64,000 nucleotides of DNA, taken from assembly GCA_017515345.1 (NCBI GenBank), contig JAFWFZ010000028.1:62001-126000 (forward strand), given 5' to 3'. Of the stretch, positions 59,350 through 64,000 are shown one piece after another. The notes under the pieces are model-generated. The model was given only the letters and a program-made list of their open reading frames with translations. It searched no databases and was not told where the DNA came from. Both the position numbers and the translations under genes were made by a program. Source of the stretch: Oscillospiraceae bacterium (GTDB taxonomy: Bacteria; Bacillota; Clostridia; Oscillospirales; Oscillospiraceae). The first letter of the stretch is position 1, and each line of letters begins with the position of its first letter.

Positions 59350-60963
59350 ATGGAAGAAAACAGAAAGGACGACCTGATCCCGGAGGAGGAGCTCCCCGAG
59401 GCAGAGACTCCCGAGACAGAGACTCCCGAGGTCGGGCTTCCGGAGGCAGACGATCCCGCCGATGAGACGATCGCCGATGAGACGAGGAGCGCCATTCTGG
59501 AGCGCATCGCGGACGCAAACGGGGAAAAGACCCGGAAGCCGGCCAGGAAAAGCTCCCGCAGGGGCATGTATACCGCCGCGGTCAGCGCCGTTGTGATCGT
59601 GATCGTGATCATTTTCAACCTGATCGTGGGGCAGCTTCCCTCCAACCTGACGGAGATCGATATCACCGGTTACAGGCTCTACAACGTGTCCACGGTCTCC
59701 CGGAATTTCCTGCGGGAACTGAAGGACGATATCGAGATCGTCGTGATCGCCCAGGAGGGCGCAGTGGACGAGCGGATCATGAAGTTCATCCACAACTACG
59801 CCGCCGAATCGCCGCACATCAAGCTGACGGAGATCGACCCGGTGACCCACCCCTCCGCGCTGGAGACCTATGGCGCGGAGGACAATGAGGTGGTGGTGAT
59901 CAACAAAGCCACCGACAAGCAGACAACCGTGCAGATCCAGGGGTTTGACGGGGCCGATTCCGCCATGATCCTGTACGACTATCAGACATACTACACGACG
60001 CATTCCCTCCAGGCCACGAGGCTGGACGCGGACAGCCAGCTCACCAGCGCCATCAATATCGTCACCGGAACGGGCTCGGGAAAGATCTGCACCGTGACGA
60101 ATCACGGGGAGAGCGCGCTCTCCGGCGCCATCGGGGAGAGGCTGAAGAAGCTGAACCTGGAGCAGGAGGAGCTTGACCTGCTGCTGACGGGCGCCATCCC
60201 GGAGGACTGCAGCGTGCTCGTCATCAATAATCCCAGATCCGACATGACGGCGGAGGAGCTCAGCGTGGTCTCCTCCTACCTGCGGGACGGGGGAGACGTG
60301 CTCCTGCTGCTGGATGACCCGGGCCTTGAGAATTTCAACGCCCTGCTGCTGAAATACGGGCTCCAGATGCAGAACGGCATGGTGGGCGACGAGTCCAAGT
60401 TCTACCAGACCTACGCCCAGTACTACGGGTATTACTGCATCGCCCCCGGTATCAGCACCGTGAGCCCCGTGACCTCCTCCATCTCGTCGAACGCGCTGCT
60501 CCTGTATCCCAGGGGCATGGTCGAGGTAACGCCGGAGCGGCGCGGCTCCAGCCTCGATATCTTCCTGACCACATCGGAAAAGGGCTTCCTCATGGTGGAT
60601 GAGGACAACATCATCCGGGACCAGACCTATATCCTCGGCGCTGCGGCATCCGAGGCCTTTGATACGAACAGCGACGGCACGACGGACTATACCTCCCACC
60701 TGACGGTCATCTCCGCCGCCAACATGATCGATGAGAATCTCACCTCCACCATGACCAGCATCTCGAACCTGGATATCTTCATGAACGCCCTGACCGGGAA
60801 CATCGAGGGCGTATCCACCATCACGGTGCCCTCCAAATCCCTGAAGCTCACCTACAACACCCTTCAGAACGTGACCATATTCGGCGTCCTGTTCATCGGG
60901 GTCATCCCCCTGGTCCTGATCATAGGCGGCCTCGTCAACTGGACGAGGCGGAGGAAAAAGTGA
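59350..60963 (+). CDS. GldG-like ABC-associated protein
   Basis: 537 residues. An acidic Glu/Pro/Thr repeat-like N-terminus (ETPETETPEV) is followed by one membrane helix (about 75-97), a large extracytoplasmic domain of the ABC_transp_aux/GldG type, and a C-terminal membrane helix. It accompanies GldF-like permeases; its role in export is not known. Its stop overlaps the next start (TGATG). Confidence 0.87.
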   Translation: MEENRKDDLIPEEELPEAETPETETPEVGLPEADDPADETIADETRSAILERIADANGEKTRKPARKSSRRGMYTAAVSAVVIVIVIIFNLIVGQLPSNLTEIDITGYRLYNVSTVSRNFLRELKDDIEIVVIAQEGAVDERIMKFIHNYAAESPHIKLTEIDPVTHPSALETYGAEDNEVVVINKATDKQTTVQIQGFDGADSAMILYDYQTYYTTHSLQATRLDADSQLTSAINIVTGTGSGKICTVTNHGESALSGAIGERLKKLNLEQEELDLLLTGAIPEDCSVLVINNPRSDMTAEELSVVSSYLRDGGDVLLLLDDPGLENFNALLLKYGLQMQNGMVGDESKFYQTYAQYYGYYCIAPGISTVSPVTSSISSNALLLYPRGMVEVTPERRGSSLDIFLTTSEKGFLMVDEDNIIRDQTYILGAAASEAFDTNSDGTTDYTSHLTVISAANMIDENLTSTMTSISNLDIFMNALTGNIEGVSTITVPSKSLKLTYNTLQNVTIFGVLFIGVIPLVLIIGGLVNWTRRRKK

Positions 60964-62018
60964 TGAAAAAGCGCACGAATAATCTTGTGATCCTCGCGGC
61001 GGTGCTGGTCGTCCTGGCAGGTGCCTTCGCGGTCATCAGTCTGGTGAACGCGGCGAACGCCAGGCGGGCGGCCGCCGACGGGGAGGTCCTCGCGGTCATC
61101 GGCGGCATCACAGAGCCGGTGGAATTCTCCTACAAAGCCGGGGAAAGCGAGCTGAGCTTTTATCTGGACGGGGACACCTGGCGCTGGAGCGGGGGGCCGG
61201 AGCTGCCCCTCCTGCAGAATTATCTCACCCGCATCGCCGCGCAGGTGAAGGGCCTCGCCGCGGTGCGGACGATCACCGAGCCGGACGCGCTCAGCGAGTA
61301 CGGTCTTGAGGAGCCCGCCAACGAGCTTGTGGTGAAGGACGCGGACGGGACGAGCCTCGACCTGCTGATCGGAGACTCCTCCGGCAGCGACCGCTACGCC
61401 ATGATCGCCGGCGGCAGCGAGGTCTATACCATCGCGTCCGCCCTGCCCGGTTTTCTGGATACCGGCCTGTTCGACATGGTGGAGAAGGATACCATGCAGG
61501 GCGTCACCGAGGACGAAGCCCGGATGATCACCCTTTCCTCGCCGGAGAAAGCATTCACCTTTGACAAGATGATCAAATCCAACGGCAGCTACACCTGGTA
61601 CGCCAATATCAACGGCGAGCGGGGAGACCAGATCGCGGTGTACGAGCCGGAGGGGCTGGAGAAGCCGGCGAGAGACGTGCTGGATCAGGTGCTGAACGCC
61701 CTGAAGAACCAGACCTTCACTGCCTGCGTGGACTACCGGCCGGACGAGGCACGGCTGAACGCCTGCGGACTTGGCACGCCCCGGTGCACTGTCACGGTGA
61801 AGTATACGCTGACGCAGGCGGGTTCGAAAGCGGTGATGAATATGGACAGCACCAAAACGAACGGCGAGTACACCTTGTACATCGGCGCGCAGCTGGAGGA
61901 CGCGGAGTCGGAGGAAACGTCCTATTATGCCATGCTGGAGGGGTCCGACCTGGTCTATACCATGGCCGCCTCGGACGTGGAACCGCTGCTGAACGCGCTG
62001 GAGATCATCGGAGTTTAG
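60963..62018 (+). CDS. DUF4340 domain-containing protein
   Basis: 351 residues: one N-terminal membrane helix (about 9-28), then a soluble outward-facing domain with the repeated beta-rich pattern of DUF4340 (EYGLEEPANELVV... is a hallmark-like segment). DUF4340 proteins accompany Gld-type ABC systems and probably form part of the extracytoplasmic complex. The ATG at 60963 overlaps the preceding stop; an in-frame GTG one codon earlier is possible. Confidence 0.85.
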   Translation: MKKRTNNLVILAAVLVVLAGAFAVISLVNAANARRAAADGEVLAVIGGITEPVEFSYKAGESELSFYLDGDTWRWSGGPELPLLQNYLTRIAAQVKGLAAVRTITEPDALSEYGLEEPANELVVKDADGTSLDLLIGDSSGSDRYAMIAGGSEVYTIASALPGFLDTGLFDMVEKDTMQGVTEDEARMITLSSPEKAFTFDKMIKSNGSYTWYANINGERGDQIAVYEPEGLEKPARDVLDQVLNALKNQTFTACVDYRPDEARLNACGLGTPRCTVTVKYTLTQAGSKAVMNMDSTKTNGEYTLYIGAQLEDAESEETSYYAMLEGSDLVYTMAASDVEPLLNALEIIGV

Positions 62019-62027
62019 GAGGTACGT

Positions 62028-62414
62028 ATGAAAATCGCAGTGATGGCATCCTCTGTCAGCCGCGAGGCAACTGTGCCGGACAGCTTTGAGCAGTCCCCCG
62101 CGGTGCTGATCGTAGAGACGGACACCTGGGAGATAGAGGACAGCCTGTCCGCCGGCCCCATGGATCACGTACAGAAGATCATCGACAGCCGGTGCGAGGC
62201 CGTGGTCTGCTCCGGACACATCGGGAAGGACTGCTTCAATCCCATCGCCGACGCGTCCATCACCCGGTATGAGGGCGCCGGCCTCAATGTGATGGAGGCC
62301 TCCGTGCTGGCGGACAGGAACCGCCTGTCGATCATCCCGGAATACGAGGGCGGCCCCGGCTGCAGCGCCGGAACAGGCACCTGTGAGGAGGACGGCTGCG
62401 GCGTGTCCGACTGA
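62028..62414 (+). CDS. NifX/NifB-like dinitrogenase cofactor-family protein
   Basis: 128 residues. The fold of the FeMo-cofactor biosynthesis/NafY-NifX family is suggested by KIAVMASS, VPDSFEQSPAVLIVETD and CEAVVCSGHIGKDCFNPIAD. The C-terminus carries three Cys (GPGCSAGTGTCEEDGCG). No nitrogenase gene is near; many anaerobes have such stand-alone proteins of unknown role, possibly in metal cluster traffic. GGAGGT precedes the ATG; it closes the ABC operon, nine bases after the DUF4340 stop. Confidence 0.75.
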   Translation: MKIAVMASSVSREATVPDSFEQSPAVLIVETDTWEIEDSLSAGPMDHVQKIIDSRCEAVVCSGHIGKDCFNPIADASITRYEGAGLNVMEASVLADRNRLSIIPEYEGGPGCSAGTGTCEEDGCGVSD

Positions 62415-62429
62415 AACAGAACTAAAAAG

Positions 62430-62466
62430 AAAGGGACTGTCGATCAACAGTCCCTTTTCGCTTTTC
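62430..62466 (+). terminator. terminator of the ABC operon
   Basis: AAGGGACTGT pairs perfectly with ACAGTCCCTT around a six-base loop, followed by TTCGCTTTT. Confidence 0.8.
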
Positions 62467-62478
62467 AGACAAAGCCAA

Positions 62479-62623
62479 CGGCAGAGTCCGCGCCGAAGGC
62501 CGGAACGGAAGGCTTCTGTTTTTGCCGCCGCCTTGCCGCGTCCGAAATACACACAGACGTACTCAGCGCGTTGTTCCCCGCCCCGGCAGGTCGCAAGCCG
62601 GCGGAGCGCTTGCGATGGGAAGC
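62479..62623. repeat. dispersed non-coding repeat, copy B
   Basis: Second copy of the element at 749-943 (17 of 19 and 29 of 33 matching bases in the outer blocks). Here the right block forms a perfect eight-base stem, TCGCAAGC (62591-62598) with GCTTGCGA (62608-62615). It lies immediately past the stop of the M23 peptidase gene. Confidence 0.6.
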
Positions 62624-62626
62624 GTT

Positions 62627-63835
62627 TTACCAGCTGAGGTAGTTGAGAGGATCCTGGGGCACGTCGTCGATCCGGATCTCAAAGTGAACGTGCTCCCCGT
62701 CGGCAAGACCGGTCGCGCCCATCTCCGCGATCTTCTCCCCCTGGCTGACGCGCTGCCCGACCGAAACGCAGAGAACGCTGCAGTGGGCGTACCAGGTGAC
62801 GGCGCCGTTGTCGTGCCGAATGCGCGCCACGTAGCCGTAGCTCCCGTCATAGTCCGCGAAGATCACCTCGCCGCCGTCGGCGGCCACGATGTCCTGCCCG
62901 TAGACGCCGCCGATATCCAACCCCTGATGGTTGCTGGAGCCGATCCACGAATCCCGGTAGCCGAAGGGACAGGTGACGACGCCGTTTGCCGGCCAGATGT
63001 ACATCCCCCGGGAGGCATATTCGTCCGCCGGCCGTGTCCCCACGACGAGCCTTTCGGTCACCGGCGCCCGGAGGACCTGAATCACCGGCTCGCTGCGGGC
63101 AGTCTCCAGCCCGTTTTCACAGGTGACGGTTACGGTGACGGACTGTTCCCCGTCCTCACCCTGCGTCAGCACCGTGCGCTCGCCCGCGGGACGGGTGGGG
63201 TCCTCTGTGAGCTTGCAGCCGTGGTACAGCACCTCTGAGGTCACGACCTTATCCACCGTCACCACGGTGAGGGAGCGGGAGGAGTAGAGGTTTTCCGGCG
63301 AGAGGAGGGCGTCCAGCTCCTCCACGGTCTTTTCCCCGTTCGCCGCGGCGTATTCCTTCACCGTCTGCACATCCTGCCGGAAGGAGACGGAAACGGTGTC
63401 CGGACCGCTGTACCGCCTCAGGTATCCTTCCAGCAGCGCTTCCAGCCCCGCGCCGTCGCGGGTGGAGCCCACCGGCTCCCCGTCCACATAGACGGAGTAC
63501 ATCTGTACGACCTCGCTCACCTCGTTCAGGATGGCGAGCTCCAGCTCGTCGGCCGCCATCCGCCGCCCGGTGAGGGAGGGGGAGACGGACACCCCGCTGA
63601 GCTCGTATTCATAGCCCAGCGCGCGGCTGACTCTGGCCCGGGCGCTGTCCAGGATCTCGTTTGCCTCGCTGCGGGAGGCTGCCGCGCCGAGCTCCGTGCC
63701 GTTCATATATACGGCGCAGCCCGCGCCGCCGCTCAGGATCACGGCAAGACCCGCCGCCGCTGCACATAGGGCCGCCGCCGCTGCCGCGGGGATCAGCCGC
63801 CTTTTTCCCGAACTGTTTCGTCTGTAATGCTTCAA
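62627..63835 (-). CDS. secreted G5-domain M23 metalloendopeptidase
   Basis: 402 residues. An N-terminal basic stretch and hydrophobic helix (about 13-37) form a signal anchor. The middle (about 100-270) includes a G5 domain (VVTVDKVVTSEVLYHG...ERTVLTQGEDGEQSVTVTV). The C-terminal peptidase M23 domain has the metal ligands HQGLDIGG, HCSVL and HVHFEI, so it should be active on peptidoglycan cross-links outside the cell. The start is TTG with GGAGGT five bases before. Possible roles are cell separation or spore cortex work. Confidence 0.92.
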   Translation of the reverse strand: MKHYRRNSSGKRRLIPAAAAAALCAAAAGLAVILSGGAGCAVYMNGTELGAAASRSEANEILDSARARVSRALGYEYELSGVSVSPSLTGRRMAADELELAILNEVSEVVQMYSVYVDGEPVGSTRDGAGLEALLEGYLRRYSGPDTVSVSFRQDVQTVKEYAAANGEKTVEELDALLSPENLYSSRSLTVVTVDKVVTSEVLYHGCKLTEDPTRPAGERTVLTQGEDGEQSVTVTVTCENGLETARSEPVIQVLRAPVTERLVVGTRPADEYASRGMYIWPANGVVTCPFGYRDSWIGSSNHQGLDIGGVYGQDIVAADGGEVIFADYDGSYGYVARIRHDNGAVTWYAHCSVLCVSVGQRVSQGEKIAEMGATGLADGEHVHFEIRIDDVPQDPLNYLSW

Positions 63836-64000
63836 GTCTGACCTCCGGTCATGCGCTGCCCTGCGGCAGGCTCATTGCCAGCATCTTACCGTCAAAAACC
63901 CAAGATGTCAACCATTTGGTGTCGAATGGCTACAAGATATTGAGTCGCCTTCCGGTGCAGGAACGAGAGGCATTTTGTCCGCCGCCCGCGCGTATATATG
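63836..64000. other. right-edge non-coding stretch
   Basis: 165 bases upstream of the M23 gene. On the minus strand weak AT-rich boxes (near 63950) could start the peptidase transcript. No gene was recognised. Confidence 0.3.

Noticed and set aside
57477..62018. Gld-like genes as evidence for gliding motility
   Set aside because: The ABC_transp_aux/DUF4340 systems are widespread in non-gliding Firmicutes, and other gliding or type IX genes are absent.
62028..62414. NifX-like gene as evidence for nitrogen fixation
   Set aside because: No nitrogenase or other nif gene in the window; stand-alone homologues are common in anaerobes. nifJ here is the general PFOR.

Overview
The window reads as chromosome of an anaerobic, high-GC member of the Clostridia, most like the Oscillospirales/Oscillospiraceae. 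The reasons are: an uninterrupted S10-spc-alpha ribosomal protein cluster in Firmicutes order (including a KOW protein between map and infA), a single-chain pyruvate:ferredoxin oxidoreductase, a glycyl radical enzyme, SpoVAC, HemZ, MurT/GatD and a Kce/BKACE fermentation operon. GC is about 60-65% in most genes and many starts are TTG or GTG. This taxonomic call is inference; no rRNA gene lies in the window. No tRNA, IS element, prophage or CRISPR array was recognised.

Layout. 1-7.5 kb (minus strand): comM-thiI-cinA-small membrane protein-recD2-comF, a run rich in competence and recombination genes. 7.6-11.3 kb (plus): nifJ with a strong extended -10 promoter and a bidirectional terminator. 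11.3-19.4 kb (minus): housekeeping genes (radical SAM protein, PAP2 protein, HD protein, MATE transporter, 8-oxoguanine glycosylase, a GatD-like protein that lacks the catalytic residues, murT, trmB, birA). 19.4-26.6 kb: a MerR-family regulator divergent from a six-gene catabolic operon: cyclase-family hydrolase, 3-hydroxyacid dehydrogenase, Kce-like beta-keto acid cleavage enzyme, two-subunit CoA-transferase and Na+/solute symporter. 26.5-42.7 kb (plus): the ribosomal supercluster from rpsJ to rplQ with secY, adk, map, infA and rpoA. 42.7-47.4 kb: spoVAC, an AT-richer patch (lgt, DUF4190 protein, small XRE regulator with twin operators), then a two-component system. 47.7-50.2 kb: a glycyl radical enzyme without an adjacent activase. 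50.3-56.8 kb: recJ-rsh-dtd-MBL hydrolase-hemZ. 56.9-62.4 kb: a zinc-ribbon membrane protein, then a Gld-type ABC export operon (ATPase, permease, GldG-like, DUF4340, NifX-like). 62.6-63.8 kb (minus): a secreted G5/M23 endopeptidase.

Most notable signals: (1) the MerR-controlled operon predicts a route in which a cyclic or acylated compound is opened, oxidised to a beta-keto acid and split with acetyl-CoA to acetoacetate plus a new acyl-CoA; its substrate is unknown. (2) The S14-S8 gap carries three successive hairpins, the middle one with a bulged U-A arrangement resembling the S8-binding site of 16S helix 21, directly before the S8 gene. (3) The GatD partner of MurT has lost its nucleophile and catalytic histidine. 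(4) S3 carries a long Gly/Arg/Asn/Tyr-rich repetitive tail. (5) A non-coding repeat is found at both ends of the window, each time just past the 3' end of a minus-strand gene.
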